From positions 1-52,114 of the forward strand of contig NZ_MBSO01000033.1 of NCBI RefSeq assembly GCF_001695835.1: a DNA stretch of 52,114 nt, written 5' to 3'. The DNA is from Ensifer sp. LC11 (GTDB taxonomy: Bacteria; Pseudomonadota; Alphaproteobacteria; Rhizobiales; Rhizobiaceae). How positions within the stretch are numbered: position 1 is the stretch's first letter; the number at the start of each line of letters is the position of its first letter. The notes under the pieces were generated by a model, which did no database searches, had not been told where the DNA came from, and saw nothing but the letters and a program-made list of their open reading frames with translations. Shown here piece by piece: positions 28,280 to 41,131 of this stretch. The position numbers were made by a program, and so were the translations under genes.

Positions 28280-29494
28280 ATGGCAAAGATCAAGGTCGCC
28301 AATCCGGTCGTCGAACTCGACGGCGATGAGATGACCCGCATCATCTGGCAGTTCATCAAGGACAAGCTGATCCATCCCTACCTCGACGTCGATCTGGAAT
28401 ATTACGACCTTAGCGTCGAAAACCGCGATGCCACCGAAGACCAGGTCACGATCGACGCCGCCAATGCGATCAAGAAGCACGGCGTCGGCGTCAAGTGCGC
28501 CACGATCACGCCGGATGAAGCCCGCGTCGAAGAATTCAAGCTGAAGAAGATGTGGAAGTCGCCGAACGGCACCATCCGCAACATCCTCGGCGGCGTCATT
28601 TTCCGCGAGCCGATCATCTGCAAGAACGTTCCGCGCCTGGTTCCGGGCTGGACCAAGCCGATCATCGTCGGCCGTCACGCCTTCGGCGACCAGTACCGCG
28701 CCACCGACTTCAAGTTTCCTGGCAAGGGCAAGCTGACGATGAAGTTCGTCGGTGAAGACGGCAAGGAAATCGAATACGACGTCTTCGACGCACCGTCGGC
28801 CGGCGTTGCCATGGGCATGTACAACCTCGACGATTCGATCACCGAATTCGCGCGCGCTTCGTTCAACTACGGTATCCAGCGCAAGGTTCCGGTCTACCTC
28901 TCGACCAAGAACACCATCCTCAAGGTCTATGACGGTCGCTTCAAGGACATCTTCCAGCAGGTCTTCGACGCGGAATTCGCCGAGAAGTTCAAGGAACTGA
29001 AGATCTGGTACGAACACCGCCTGATCGACGACATGGTTGCCTCGGCGCTGAAGTGGTCCGGCGGCTACGTCTGGGCGTGCAAGAACTACGACGGCGACGT
29101 CCAGTCGGACATCGTCGCCCAGGGCTTCGGCTCGCTCGGCCTGATGACCTCGGTTCTGATGACGCCAGATGGCAAGACGGTTGAAGCCGAAGCCGCCCAC
29201 GGCACGGTTACCCGCCACTACCGCCAGCACCAGAAGGGCGAGGAAACCTCGACCAATTCGATCGCCTCGATCTTCGCCTGGACCCGCGGTCTTGCCCACC
29301 GCGCCAAGCTCGACGGTAATGCCGAACTCGCAAAGTTCTCCGAAACGCTCGAGAAGGTTTGCGTCGACACCGTCGAAGCCGGCTTCATGACGAAGGACCT
29401 GGCGCTGCTCATCGGTCCCGATCAGCCGTGGCTCTCGACCACCGGCTTCCTCGACAAGATCGACGAGAACCTGCAGAAGGCCATGGCTGCCTGA
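28280..29494 (+). CDS. icd: NADP-dependent isocitrate dehydrogenase
   Basis: A 404-residue protein, starting [20 protein letters not shown], of the eukaryotic-like NADP-IDH subfamily found in alphaproteobacteria (the E. coli type is a different subfamily). It oxidises isocitrate to 2-oxoglutarate in the TCA cycle. Substrate and cofactor segments are present: [60 protein letters not shown] and the NADP-site [16 protein letters not shown]. Start 28280 fits the known N-terminus; in-frame sequence upstream is not family-like. Confidence 0.97.
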   Translation: MAKIKVANPVVELDGDEMTRIIWQFIKDKLIHPYLDVDLEYYDLSVENRDATEDQVTIDAANAIKKHGVGVKCATITPDEARVEEFKLKKMWKSPNGTIRNILGGVIFREPIICKNVPRLVPGWTKPIIVGRHAFGDQYRATDFKFPGKGKLTMKFVGEDGKEIEYDVFDAPSAGVAMGMYNLDDSITEFARASFNYGIQRKVPVYLSTKNTILKVYDGRFKDIFQQVFDAEFAEKFKELKIWYEHRLIDDMVASALKWSGGYVWACKNYDGDVQSDIVAQGFGSLGLMTSVLMTPDGKTVEAEAAHGTVTRHYRQHQKGEETSTNSIASIFAWTRGLAHRAKLDGNAELAKFSETLEKVCVDTVEAGFMTKDLALLIGPDQPWLSTTGFLDKIDENLQKAMAA

Positions 29495-29519
29495 TAGGGC
29501 TGCAGTCCTTGAAGACAAC

Positions 29520-29549
29520 GAAACCCGGCCTTGCGCCGGGTTTCTTTTT
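29520..29549 (+). terminator. Rho-independent terminator after icd
   Basis: GAAACCCGGC (29520-29529), CTTGC loop, GCCGGGTTTC (29535-29544), then five T's to 29549. Confidence 0.94.
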
Positions 29550-29612
29550 GGCTGACCGCCGAAGTCCAGGAGGCTCAACGACCGGCCCCTGCGATCGCCT
29601 CCGTCGCGACAA

Positions 29613-30608
29613 CTAAAACGTATCGCGGCTGTTGCTTCTCGGATCGTCGTCCACAAAATGCGGATCGTAGATTCCGCCGCGCGCTTGTCGACGCCATGGC
29701 CGGGCCGGATCGCCGGGATCGTTGCCGATATCGGCCACGGCAATCGAAGGTTCGTCTACTGTGCACCGCGCCGCCCATTGACCATCAGGCGAAACGATCC
29801 CCGAGGGCGCCGCCAGGCCAGGCTGAGCGAGAACGGCAAAACTTGTCCAGTAGCGGTTGCTCGACGCATGCCCCTGTACCTCGGCGGCAAAAGCAAGGTC
29901 ATTCGGCAAAGAGCCGCCCGTCGTCGAGAACAGGAGGCAATCGACATTCAGCCGTTCGTATTCGATGAAAAGCTCGGGAAAATGGCACTCGATACCAAGC
30001 GCGCAGCCGAAGCGGACGCCGTCGACCTCGAACGTCACCGGGATCGAGCCCGGTGTGTACATGAAGGAGATCTTGGTGTTCGACAGCATGCGTTCGTCGT
30101 AGCGCGTCGCGACCGCTCCCTTGTCCGAGATCACGTACAGGCTGTTGTGCGGACGGTGAGGTTCGGTGAGCTGGTGTACGGACCCGAAGACTGTCCACAG
30201 CCCGAGTTCTCGCGCCAGCCTTCGCGTGGCATCAAGCTCCTCGCGCAGGACCGCCCACTCGAACCGGCGCCAGTCGGACGGACCGATTTCGCGGGGACCG
30301 GTAGCGGACATGACGCGCTTGTTCGGAAAACACGTCGCTCCCTCCGGGAAATGCACCACGCGCGCCCCTGCCCAATGTGCCTGCCGCATCAGGTTACGGA
30401 TCTCCTCGCCGACAACGCGAAGTGCGGCCGCATCGCGAGGATCATCGAAGAAGCTGGATTGCGCCACGGCCAGGCGCAGCGATTTTGATTGGGAAGGCGC
30501 GTCGTTTTCCTTCGCGTCGCGAAGATACATGAGCGCAGTGGTATAGGATTCGCCGGTCTTGGCGGCACGGGCGCGCACGCGCCGTTTGAAGTTTCGGTTT
30601 TCAGTCAT
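29613..30608 (-). CDS. Carbon-nitrogen hydrolase (nitrilase superfamily) homologue with basic N-terminal extension
   Basis: A 331-residue protein starting MTENRNFKRRVRARAAKTGE at 30608. From about residue 44 it has the nitrilase fold: Glu89 in HFPEGATCF and the nucleophile Cys208 in ALGIECHFPELF. The catalytic lysine expected between them, usually in a Y-x-K context, reads YDERML, with Glu172 at that place, unless Lys179 in SNTKIS substitutes. The N-terminal 35 residues (KRRVRARAAKTGESYTTAL) resemble a short basic segment I associate with other rhizobial and actinobacterial proteins, but cannot place. The start is uncertain because the frame stays open to 30791. Substrate unknown; activity doubtful. 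Confidence 0.72.
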   Translation of the reverse strand: MTENRNFKRRVRARAAKTGESYTTALMYLRDAKENDAPSQSKSLRLAVAQSSFFDDPRDAAALRVVGEEIRNLMRQAHWAGARVVHFPEGATCFPNKRVMSATGPREIGPSDWRRFEWAVLREELDATRRLARELGLWTVFGSVHQLTEPHRPHNSLYVISDKGAVATRYDERMLSNTKISFMYTPGSIPVTFEVDGVRFGCALGIECHFPELFIEYERLNVDCLLFSTTGGSLPNDLAFAAEVQGHASSNRYWTSFAVLAQPGLAAPSGIVSPDGQWAARCTVDEPSIAVADIGNDPGDPARPWRRQARGGIYDPHFVDDDPRSNSRDTF

Positions 30609-30818
30609 AACAGGGCCTTTCGCGTCTCGGACAAGCTCCCCAGCAACCGGGCCCGAAACGGTGGGACCGAGATTGCGACCCGAGACTGAAGTCCCTTTGC
30701 CTCCGTGAAAGGATCGTGCTGGGGACGATCTTTGGAGGTTCGGCGCAGGCCACGCCGAACCAAAGGTGGCGGCGTGGCGCTGATTCGTCAATTCCGGTGA
30801 GCGGGCACCGAACGCCCG

Positions 30819-31670
30819 TTATTTCAAAGGCAGATAGATCTCGCTCAAAAGTTCCGTCGGCGGAACCTCGCGGGGATTGTTGAGATATTTCTCGAACATC
30901 AGGCTGTCGCGGATTTCACGACCCGACTGCGGCAACCAGGTGCCGTAGAGCCATTGGTAAGCCTTCGGCATATCCGCGTAAGGCCCCTTGTGGCGAAGTA
31001 CGGCGTAGCGGCCGCCATCGAGCCGGTGCGGCGTCAACGGCGCTTCCGTTGGCATCTGCGCGCGAGCGCTGACACAGGCGAACGAGCGCAGTTTCTCCGT
31101 CGGAACCAGTTCGGGATCATCAAGGTAGAGGCCGATCATCTCCATGTCCGGCCGGAACAGCTGGCGCGAGAACAACGTTCCATAGAGCGTCTCGAACGCT
31201 CTTCCGATCTCCATATAGGAGCCGCTATGGGCGACGCCGACGAGATCGAAGGCGTCAATCTCCTTGAGGGTGACTTCGTACATATCCGTAATTCCTTCCG
31301 TTGAAGCGGTTTCAAAGGCGACATGGCTTCCCTCCTTGCGGTAACGCGCCGGCGGCAGCCCGTAGGTTGCCTTGAAGGTGCGGTTGAAGGATTGCAGATT
31401 GGGATAGCCAGAGCGCCGCGCGATCGTTTCGACGGGAAGATCGGACTGGGCGAGATCGGCAGCAGCTCGTTGCAGTCGCAGCCGCTTCACCGTGGCCGCC
31501 AGCGTTTCGCCGTGCACGGCCCGGTAAATCCGGTGCCAATGGTGCGGCGACAGGCAGGCAATCTCGGACAGGCGATCGAGGTCGAGATCGCCGTCGAGAT
31601 GACCATAGATGTAGTCGCTTACCCGGTGCAGGCGCCGCTCATAGGTCGCCCACGCTGCCTGATCGTCCAT
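30819..31670 (-). CDS. AraC-family regulator with GyrI-like effector domain
   Basis: A 283-residue protein. Residues about 12-115 are a double helix-turn-helix AraC domain (LSPHHWHRIYRAVHGETL; YPNLQSFNRTFKATYGLPPARYR). Residues about 128-283 are a GyrI/SbmC-like ligand-binding domain, with RYAVLRHKGPYADMPKAYQWLYGTWLPQSG matching the family. In this class (Rob/BmrR-related) the GyrI domain binds small hydrophobic or cationic molecules and tunes stress or efflux genes. The start ATG at 31670 agrees with the HTH boundary. No target is evident nearby. Confidence 0.92.
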   Translation of the reverse strand: MDDQAAWATYERRLHRVSDYIYGHLDGDLDLDRLSEIACLSPHHWHRIYRAVHGETLAATVKRLRLQRAAADLAQSDLPVETIARRSGYPNLQSFNRTFKATYGLPPARYRKEGSHVAFETASTEGITDMYEVTLKEIDAFDLVGVAHSGSYMEIGRAFETLYGTLFSRQLFRPDMEMIGLYLDDPELVPTEKLRSFACVSARAQMPTEAPLTPHRLDGGRYAVLRHKGPYADMPKAYQWLYGTWLPQSGREIRDSLMFEKYLNNPREVPPTELLSEIYLPLK

Positions 31671-31873
31671 GTCGAACCTTTCGCGCTTTGCTCACGGATC
31701 GGTAGACCATAGATCAATTTGACAAATCCTGCGGAGTTGTCTGGAGGCATGGCCAAGCTTTCCACCGGCCGCGCCGTCCCTCCCCGGAGGTGTCGAGGGC
31801 ATGCCTGAGCGCCATGTCCGCAAATAGAAAAGGCGCCAGATTGGCGCCCCTTCTCAAGCCTTGTTGTAGATCG

Positions 31874-34537
<2,664 letters not shown>

Positions 34538-34709
34538 CTTGCGTCCTATTCTTATGCACCGATTCCGACTCGGCCCCGGCATATGCCGCGCCACTAAGCC
34601 ATTGTCCCTAAACCCCGTAGCCACCCATAACGGCCACGTCCTCCAACGCCTTCGGCCGCCGGAACCAAAGGCTTTTATCGCTCGCGTATCCCACTGTCCA
34701 GACGGCAGC

Positions 34710-34744
34710 AAAAAACCGACCGTCAAAGCGACGGTCGGTTTTTT
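34710..34744 (-). terminator. Rho-independent terminator of recA
   Basis: CCGACCGTC (34716-34724), AAAGC loop, GACGGTCGG (34730-34738), flanked by six A's (34710-34715) and six T's (34739-34744). It works on the reverse strand for recA and is symmetric enough to act both ways. Confidence 0.94.
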
Positions 34745-34768
34745 GGGCAGCTTCTGGACCTTGGTGGA

Positions 34769-35857
34769 TTACGCTTCGGCGGCGTCATCGCCGTCGTCGG
34801 GTTCCGGGCCACCGTTTTCGAGGAAACGGTCAGCGATCAGGCCGGCGTTCTGGCGCAGCGCCGTCTCGATCTCGCGCGCCAGGTCCGGATTGTCGCGCAG
34901 GAACGTCTTGGCGTTCTCGCGGCCCTGACCGAGGCGCTGGCTGTTATAGGAGAACCAGGCGCCGGATTTCTCGACGATGCCGGCCTTGACGCCGAGATCA
35001 ACGAGTTCGCCGGTCTTCGACACGCCCTCACCATACATGATGTCGAACTCGACCTGCTTGAAGGGAGGCGCCATCTTGTTCTTGACGACCTTGACGCGGG
35101 TCTGGTTGCCGACGACTTCTTCGCGCTCCTTGACCGAGCCGATGCGGCGGATATCGAGGCGGACCGAGGCGTAGAACTTCAGTGCGTTGCCGCCGGTGGT
35201 GGTTTCCGGTGAACCGAACATGACGCCGATCTTCATGCGGATCTGGTTGATGAAGATGACCATGCAGTTCGACTTGGAGATCGAGGCGGTCAGTTTGCGC
35301 AGCGCCTGGCTCATCAAGCGGGCCTGCATGCCCGGCAGGCTGTCACCCATTTCGCCCTCGATTTCAGCGCGCGGCACGAGTGCGGCGACGGAGTCGACGA
35401 CGAGAACGTCGATCGCCCCGGAGCGAACCAGCGTGTCGGTGATTTCCAGCGCCTGCTCGCCGGTGTCCGGCTGCGAGATCAGGAGGTTTTCAAGGTCGAC
35501 GCCGAGCTTGCGGGCATAGACCGGATCGAGCGCGTGTTCGGCATCGACGAAGGCGCAGATGCCGCCCTTCTTCTGTGCTTCCGCGACGGTTTGCAGCGCC
35601 AGCGTCGTCTTACCCGAGCTTTCCGGGCCGTAAATCTCAACGATGCGGCCCTTCGGCAGGCCGCCAATGCCAAGCGCGATGTCGAGGCTGAGAGAGCCGG
35701 TCGAAACCGTCTCGATCTCGATGATGCTGTCCTTTCCACCGAGCTTCATGATCGATCCCTTGCCGAACGAACGTTCGATCTGGGAAAGTGCCGCTTCAAG
35801 TGCCTTGCTTTTATCCACCGATTTGTCCTCTACGAGCCGCAAAGAGTTTTGTGCCAT
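34769..35857 (-). CDS. recA: Recombinase A
   Basis: A 362-residue RecA, starting [20 protein letters not shown] at 35857 with AAAGGTGG upstream. Walker A is GPESSGKT (77-84); the Walker [15 protein letters not shown]1/L2 regions ([33 protein letters not shown]) and the acidic C-terminal tail are present. It drives homologous recombination and SOS induction by promoting LexA cleavage. A LexA-type box lies about 60 bp upstream. Monocistronic, with a strong terminator before alaS. Confidence 0.98.
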   Translation of the reverse strand: MAQNSLRLVEDKSVDKSKALEAALSQIERSFGKGSIMKLGGKDSIIEIETVSTGSLSLDIALGIGGLPKGRIVEIYGPESSGKTTLALQTVAEAQKKGGICAFVDAEHALDPVYARKLGVDLENLLISQPDTGEQALEITDTLVRSGAIDVLVVDSVAALVPRAEIEGEMGDSLPGMQARLMSQALRKLTASISKSNCMVIFINQIRMKIGVMFGSPETTTGGNALKFYASVRLDIRRIGSVKEREEVVGNQTRVKVVKNKMAPPFKQVEFDIMYGEGVSKTGELVDLGVKAGIVEKSGAWFSYNSQRLGQGRENAKTFLRDNPDLAREIETALRQNAGLIADRFLENGGPEPDDGDDAAEA

Positions 35858-36175
35858 TTGGTCCACCTTTAGGTTATTGAAGCTACCGAGGCAATGAAGC
35901 CGCCGCAGGAGTTTTTGTACATGTTTTGTTCCGTATTTGCAAGAGCAGGACAATACATTGAAAAACAACGATTATCTGATTTTCGTTCGATTCCTGTTCA
36001 CGGATTGAAACCATAGGTTCTCAAGTGCGAGCGCTACCCCTCCGAGCACGCCCGGCAAGGCTCTGCCGATTCGTCCGCGGGTGAGACTTCGAAGAGGCGC
36101 GGCATTTGGGATTGCGCTTCGAAATGGCAGAGAGCCAACAGAAATTTCGGCCGACGGCCAAGCAGAGGAACATAC
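35858..36175. other. Intergenic region between recA and psuK
   Basis: 318 bp between divergent genes. It contains the recA promoter and SOS box (35917-35931). The AT-rich patch at 35955-36000 may hold the promoter elements. The part from 36001 to 36160 is GC-rich and could be read as coding on either strand, but no start signal or recognisable product supports this. No terminator was seen. Confidence 0.5.
35917..35931 (-). promoter_or_regulatory. Candidate LexA/SOS box of recA
   Basis: On the reverse strand: GAAC-AAAACAT-GTAC. The alphaproteobacterial LexA box is a GAAC-N7-GAAC direct repeat (GTTC-N7-GTTC on the other strand), so this matches with one mismatch in the second half-site. It sits about 60 bp before the recA start, where SOS control is expected. 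Confidence 0.7.
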
Positions 36176-37123
36176 ATGACGGAAGCTGAAATCGCCGTCT
36201 TCGGCGGCGCGCATATCGACAGGCGCGGCCGCATTTCAGGAACGACCGCACCGGGATCGAGCAATCCGGGGACCTGGTTCGAGGAGGCCGGCGGTGGCGG
36301 CTTCAACGCAGCGCGCAATTTGGCCCGTCTCGGCCACAACGTGCGCATGATCAGCACGCGTGGCGGCGATGCCGCCGGTGAAATGGTGACTGCGGCGGCA
36401 GCGGCAGCGGGCGTCATCGACAGCCCCCTCACCTTCCTCGACCGCAAGACGCCAAGCTACACGGCCATCCTCGAAAACGACGGCAATCTGGTGATCGCGC
36501 TTGCGGACATGGAGCTCTACCGGCTGTTCTCGCCGCGGCAATTGCAACGCCGCTCGCTGCGTGAGGTTGTTGCCACAAGCAAACTCGTGCTGACCGATGC
36601 GAACCTGCCGGAAGAAACGATCGCCACGCTGGTGCAGTCGGCCGCGGCAAGCGGCCGCCTCGTCGCCGGCATCGCCGTCTCGCCCGCCAAGGTCATTCGC
36701 TACCGGCCATGCCTTGCCAATCTTTCGTTCCTGTTCATGAACGAATCCGAGGCGCGGGCGCTGACCGGCAAGGATGCGGCAGAGGCAGAGGAATGGCCGG
36801 CGTTGCTTGGAACCGTTGGTCTCAGGGGCGGTGTGGTGACGCGTGGCGGCCGCGCGGTCGTCGCGTTCGATGAGGACAGAACCTGCGTGATCGTGCCGCC
36901 GGCCCTGCCCGCGCTCGCCGACGTCACCGGCGCGGGCGATGCGCTCGCCTCCGGCTTCCTCTCCGCCCGGCTTTCCGGCTGCGACATCGCCGATTGCCTG
37001 CGGCACGGCATCGCAGCCGCCGGAATCACGTTGCGCTCCCCCTTGGCCGCATCCGAAGAGATGTCCGCGGCCAATCTCGAACAGGCGCTCGCTCTTGTGC
37101 CGGCACCGCAAATGCTGTCATGA
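36176..37123 (+). CDS. psuK: PfkB-family sugar kinase, probable pseudouridine kinase
   Basis: A 315-residue ribokinase-like protein. The N-terminal GG-containing motif (EEAGGGGFNAARNLARLGHNV) and the C-terminal signature DVTGAGDALASGFLSA, with Asp in the GAGD anion hole, are intact. It lies 31 bp upstream of psuG. PsuK phosphorylates pseudouridine, and PsuG then splits the 5'-phosphate into uracil and ribose 5-phosphate. Specificity is inferred from this pairing, since PfkB proteins are hard to separate by sequence. Confidence 0.88.
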   Translation: MTEAEIAVFGGAHIDRRGRISGTTAPGSSNPGTWFEEAGGGGFNAARNLARLGHNVRMISTRGGDAAGEMVTAAAAAAGVIDSPLTFLDRKTPSYTAILENDGNLVIALADMELYRLFSPRQLQRRSLREVVATSKLVLTDANLPEETIATLVQSAAASGRLVAGIAVSPAKVIRYRPCLANLSFLFMNESEARALTGKDAAEAEEWPALLGTVGLRGGVVTRGGRAVVAFDEDRTCVIVPPALPALADVTGAGDALASGFLSARLSGCDIADCLRHGIAAAGITLRSPLAASEEMSAANLEQALALVPAPQMLS

Positions 37124-37154
37124 CAAACGGCAGCAGAACTCCCAAGGAAAGACC

Positions 37155-38084
37155 ATGACCAAACCCGTTTCTCCCTTCCTGCCGATGGAATATTCCGACG
37201 AGGTCGCCGCCGCCAAGGCGCGCGGCGCGCCGATCGTGGCACTGGAATCGACCATCATCACCCATGGCATGCCCTATCCGGGTAACCTCAACATGGCCCG
37301 CAGCGTCGAGGCGATCATCCGCGAACAGGGCGCCGTCCCGGCGACGATCGCCGTCATCCATGGCGTGCTGCACATCGGCCTTGACGATGCCAAACTTGAG
37401 GAACTGGCAAAGACGCAAGGCGCCATGAAGGTCTCGCGCGCCGATCTCGCCTTTGCGATCGCCGAGCGCCGCACGGGTGCAACCACCGTTGCCGCAACGA
37501 TGATTGCGGCTGCCCGCGCCGGCATCCGCGTCTTTGCGACCGGCGGCATCGGCGGTGTGCATCGCGGCGCCGAGCTCTCCTTCGACATCTCCGCCGACTT
37601 GGACGAGCTTGCCCGCACCGGCGTCATCGTCGTCTGCGCCGGCGCCAAGGCAATCCTCGACATTCCGAAGACCCTCGAAGTGCTCGAAACTCGCGGCGTT
37701 CCCGTCGTCACCTATGACAGCGAAGTGTTCCCGGCCTTCTGGTCGCGCGATTCGGGGCTCAAGAGCCCGCTGATGCTGAACAGCCCGGCAGCGATCGCCA
37801 ACTTCCAGAACATGCGCGACTTGCTCGGCGTCGAAGGCGGCATGCTGGTCGCCAATCCCGTGCCGGAGGCAGCTGAGATCCCGCGCGAGGAAATGGAAAT
37901 CTACATCGCCCGTGCGCTCGACAACGCCGAAAACGACGAAATCACCGGCAAGGCCGTGACGCCCTACCTGCTCAGCAATCTCTTCGAAATGACCGAGGGC
38001 CGCAGCCTCGAAACCAACATCGCGCTGGTTGAGAACAATGCACGCCTCGCCGGCGAGATCGCGGTCGCACTCAGCGCCAAGTAG
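37155..38084 (+). CDS. psuG: Pseudouridine-5'-phosphate glycosidase
   Basis: A 309-residue PsuG. It has the family opening PIVALESTIITHGMPYPGN, then HGVLHIGLD, GATTVAATMIAAARAGIRVFATGGIGGVHRGAE, PVVTYDSEVFPAFWSRDSG, and the C-terminal GKAVTPYLLSNLFEMTEG. The enzyme uses a lysine Schiff base and Mn2+ to cleave the C-C glycosidic bond of pseudouridine 5'-phosphate. Start 37155 has AAGGAAAG upstream. It forms a two-gene pseudouridine salvage unit with psuK; no dedicated transporter is present. Confidence 0.96.
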   Translation: MTKPVSPFLPMEYSDEVAAAKARGAPIVALESTIITHGMPYPGNLNMARSVEAIIREQGAVPATIAVIHGVLHIGLDDAKLEELAKTQGAMKVSRADLAFAIAERRTGATTVAATMIAAARAGIRVFATGGIGGVHRGAELSFDISADLDELARTGVIVVCAGAKAILDIPKTLEVLETRGVPVVTYDSEVFPAFWSRDSGLKSPLMLNSPAAIANFQNMRDLLGVEGGMLVANPVPEAAEIPREEMEIYIARALDNAENDEITGKAVTPYLLSNLFEMTEGRSLETNIALVENNARLAGEIAVALSAK

Positions 38085-38121
38085 CGCGGCCCAAAACGGC
38101 CAGCATCGACAGACGAGAAAA

Positions 38122-38149
38122 GCCCGGCACGCAAGCGCCGGGCCTTTTT
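38122..38149 (+). terminator. Rho-independent terminator after psuG
   Basis: GCCCGGC (38122-38128) pairs with GCCGGGC (38137-38143), with a C and five T's following to 38149. The loop is 8 nt. Confidence 0.9.
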
Positions 38150-38237
38150 GTATCCAGCCTTCGCCGGCCCCTATGGGGACTACATTCACTTTCCAACAGC
38201 GTGGCAGTCATCGCCAGCTAGCGAACCGCGAAAGCCA

Positions 38238-40865
38238 CTAGGAATCCAACATCTCGCGCACGGCGACGGCCAGCTGCTTCAGTGAGAACGGCTTTGGCAG
38301 GAAGCCGAACTTTGCGTCGGCCGGGAGATTGCGGGCGAAGGCGTCCTCGGCATAGCCGGAGACGAAGATGAACTTCAGGTCCGGATACTTCTTGCGCAGC
38401 TCGGTGAGAAGCGTCGGTCCGTCCATTTCCGGCATCACGACGTCCGAAACGACGATATCGACCGCGCCGTTGAGCTCGTCCATGATGTCGAGCGCCTCGA
38501 CGCCGGAGCCGGCTTCGTAAACCGTGTAGCCGCGCGTTTCGAGCATGCGCTTGCCGCCGCGACGCACGGCCTCCTCGTCTTCCACGAGCAGAACGACGGC
38601 CGAATCCCCGGTGAGATCGGTCGGTTCCTCGGCTTTCACCGGCATAGCCGCAGCCACCTTCACGGCCGGCGCAGGACCGGTCTCTCCCGTCGCGGTAGCA
38701 CCTTGCGTGGGCTCCTCTGCCGCCGCCGGCACCTCGATATGGCGGGGAAGCAGGATGCGGAAGGTCGTGCCCTTGCCGACTTCCGAGTCCGGGTAGATGT
38801 AGCCGCCCGACTGCTTGACGATGCCATAAACCATCGACAGGCCGAGACCGGTGCCTTTACCGACTTCCTTGGTGGTGAAGAATGGCTCGAAGATCTTGTC
38901 GAGGATCTCGGGCGCAATGCCGGTTCCCTGGTCAGAGACCTCGACCATCACAAAGTCTTCTTCCGGCAATTCGCGACGGCCGAAGGCCGCGACTTCGGCT
39001 GCCGGCAGGTTGCGGGTCCTGAGCGTGATCGTGCCGCCACCAGGCATCGCATCGCGCGCGTTGACCGCAAGGTTCAACAGAACCTGTTCGAACTGGCCGA
39101 GATCGGTCCTGACCGGCCAGAGGTCACGACCGTAGTCCACCTCGACCTTGACGTTCGTTCCGGTCATGCGGTCGACCAGCATGCGCAGGTCGCCGATCAC
39201 GTCGGTCATGTTGAGAACGGTCGGCCGCATCGTCTGCTTGCGCGAAAACGCGAGCAATTGGCGGACGAGGACGGCGGCGCGGTTGGCGTTGCGCTTGATC
39301 TCCATGAGATCGGCAAAGCTCGGATCGGCCGGCCGGGCCGACAGAAGCAGGTGGTCGGACGACAGCAGGATCGCCGTCAGCACGTTGTTGAAATCGTGTG
39401 CGATGCCGCCGGCAAGGGTGCCGACCGCGTTCATCTTTTGCGTCTGCGCCATCTGGTTTTCGAGCGCCTTCTGCTCGGTGATTTCAAGCGCATAGATGAT
39501 CGCCGCTTCCTCGGGCGCCTGATCGCTCTGATCGATCACGGCATTGACGTAGAAGCGGAAGTGGCGTTCGCCGTCGGTCGGATGCAGCGCGTCGATCGGT
39601 GCGATGTCGCCCTGCCGGTCCTTGGCCGCTGCCAGCGCCTCGTGCAGGCGGCCCTTTTCCGTCTGGTGCACTACGGCTTCGATCAGCGCCCCGCGCTCGA
39701 CGTCGTCCTGCGACACAAGTCCGGAGAACAGCTTCAGGAACGGCGCATTGGTGCGCAGGATCCGGCCATTGCCGTCGACCGAGGCGATCGCCATCGGCGT
39801 ATTGTTGAAGAAGCGGGTGAAGCGCATGGCCGCACTCGACGCCGATTGTTCGCTGTCCTCGCCGCCCTCGCGCGACATGACGATGGTGCGGCTTTCACCG
39901 GGCGCCCCGTCACGCGTCGAGGAGACGCGGTGGATCAGGCGCACCGGCAGGCTCTGGCCGTTCAGCTTGCGCAGATCGAGGTCCAGCATCTTGGTCTTCT
40001 TCAGGCCCGGCTCCGCCTGCACGGCCTGGACGAGCGTCAGCCCCTCGCCCGCCACCAGGTCGCCGATGCTGATCGAGCCCGGCTGAAACTTGGTGAGGTC
40101 AATGCCGAGCCAGTCGGCGAGCGTGGCGTTGATATAGAAGATCTCGCCCTTGCGCCCGGCCGAGAAGAAGCCGGCCGGCGCATGGTCGAGATAGTCGATC
40201 GCGTTCTGCAACTCCTTGAAGAAGCGCTCCTGGTCATCCCGTTCGGCGGTGATGTCGGCGATCTGCCAGAGGTACAACGGGTTGCGCTCGCTGTCTTCGA
40301 GCGGCAGGACGCGCGCCTTCAGCCGGAACCAGTGGGCACCGGAACCGCTTGAGGCGCTGGTCGCCAGCGGTTTCAGCAGACGGAACTCCTCGTGCCCCTG
40401 CTTCCCCTCGTGCAGGCCATTGGTCAGCCGGTAGATCGCTTCGGTTGCCTCGCGGTTGCGCGACAGGATGGTTTCAAGCGACTGGATGCCGGCGGCGTTC
40501 TTCGCACCCGTCAACGCTCCATAGGCGGCATTGGCGTAGATGATGCGGCCCTTGCGGTCGGTGACGATGGTGCCGTCTTCGTGCGCGTCGAGGAAGGCGC
40601 GTGCCAACTCGTCCGGACGCGACTGCGGCATGACCTCGATGAAGCCGATGACAGAAGAAACAAGGAAGAAGATGCCGACCATGGCGAGGACGCCAAGGAT
40701 GCCGAGCACGATCTCGTTTTCCATCTCGTTCTTGAAGATCACGAAGGCGATGGCCGACACGGTCAAGACGATCGCGAGCAGCACGATGCGCAACACGGTT
40801 CCCGGCCTGACGCCGCGGTCAACAACCGGCATCTGGTAGTCGCCTGACTGCCGCAATTTCGTCAT
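38238..40865 (-). CDS. cckA: Hybrid sensor histidine kinase/phosphatase CckA
   Basis: An 875-residue protein with two N-terminal membrane helices (about 24-44 and 52-76), three PAS-like regions (about 85-205, 222-320, 345-465), a HisKA domain with phospho-accepting His490 ([14 protein letters not shown]), an HATPase domain with the G boxes ([33 protein letters not shown]) and a receiver domain with Asp808 ([12 protein letters not shown]). This is the standard CckA layout. CckA feeds phosphate through ChpT to CtrA (cell cycle, flagella) and CpdR. The stop is at 38238. Confidence 0.97.
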   Translation of the reverse strand: MTKLRQSGDYQMPVVDRGVRPGTVLRIVLLAIVLTVSAIAFVIFKNEMENEIVLGILGVLAMVGIFFLVSSVIGFIEVMPQSRPDELARAFLDAHEDGTIVTDRKGRIIYANAAYGALTGAKNAAGIQSLETILSRNREATEAIYRLTNGLHEGKQGHEEFRLLKPLATSASSGSGAHWFRLKARVLPLEDSERNPLYLWQIADITAERDDQERFFKELQNAIDYLDHAPAGFFSAGRKGEIFYINATLADWLGIDLTKFQPGSISIGDLVAGEGLTLVQAVQAEPGLKKTKMLDLDLRKLNGQSLPVRLIHRVSSTRDGAPGESRTIVMSREGGEDSEQSASSAAMRFTRFFNNTPMAIASVDGNGRILRTNAPFLKLFSGLVSQDDVERGALIEAVVHQTEKGRLHEALAAAKDRQGDIAPIDALHPTDGERHFRFYVNAVIDQSDQAPEEAAIIYALEITEQKALENQMAQTQKMNAVGTLAGGIAHDFNNVLTAILLSSDHLLLSARPADPSFADLMEIKRNANRAAVLVRQLLAFSRKQTMRPTVLNMTDVIGDLRMLVDRMTGTNVKVEVDYGRDLWPVRTDLGQFEQVLLNLAVNARDAMPGGGTITLRTRNLPAAEVAAFGRRELPEEDFVMVEVSDQGTGIAPEILDKIFEPFFTTKEVGKGTGLGLSMVYGIVKQSGGYIYPDSEVGKGTTFRILLPRHIEVPAAAEEPTQGATATGETGPAPAVKVAAAMPVKAEEPTDLTGDSAVVLLVEDEEAVRRGGKRMLETRGYTVYEAGSGVEALDIMDELNGAVDIVVSDVVMPEMDGPTLLTELRKKYPDLKFIFVSGYAEDAFARNLPADAKFGFLPKPFSLKQLAVAVREMLDS

Positions 40866-41131
40866 CGGTTCCTCTTATGCGGCCGGCACCGCGCGGGCGC
40901 GGCCCAGCCCTTCCGGCCGGCATCCGCTCAAACCGCCGGGCAAAATCGGTCATTCCCGACACGCCCTCGATCATTCGGACAAGAATCATCTTTAACAATC
41001 AGAGATAACAGCAAAAAGCACCTCTGCGGAAGCATTGCCGCCAATTCACAGGGAATGTCGGCGAAGTGCTTGTCCGGGCCCGAAAAAAGCCGTCAAATAC
41101 TGCCACTCGGAAGGCAGAAGGAGTTCAGCCT

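Noticed and set aside
28265-29743. 492-codon reverse frame across icd
   Set aside because: Antisense to the certain icd gene; low-complexity Gly/Asp/Arg composition and no family resemblance.
38703-40352. 549-codon forward frame across cckA
   Set aside because: Shadow of the CckA reading frame; no start signal or known motif.
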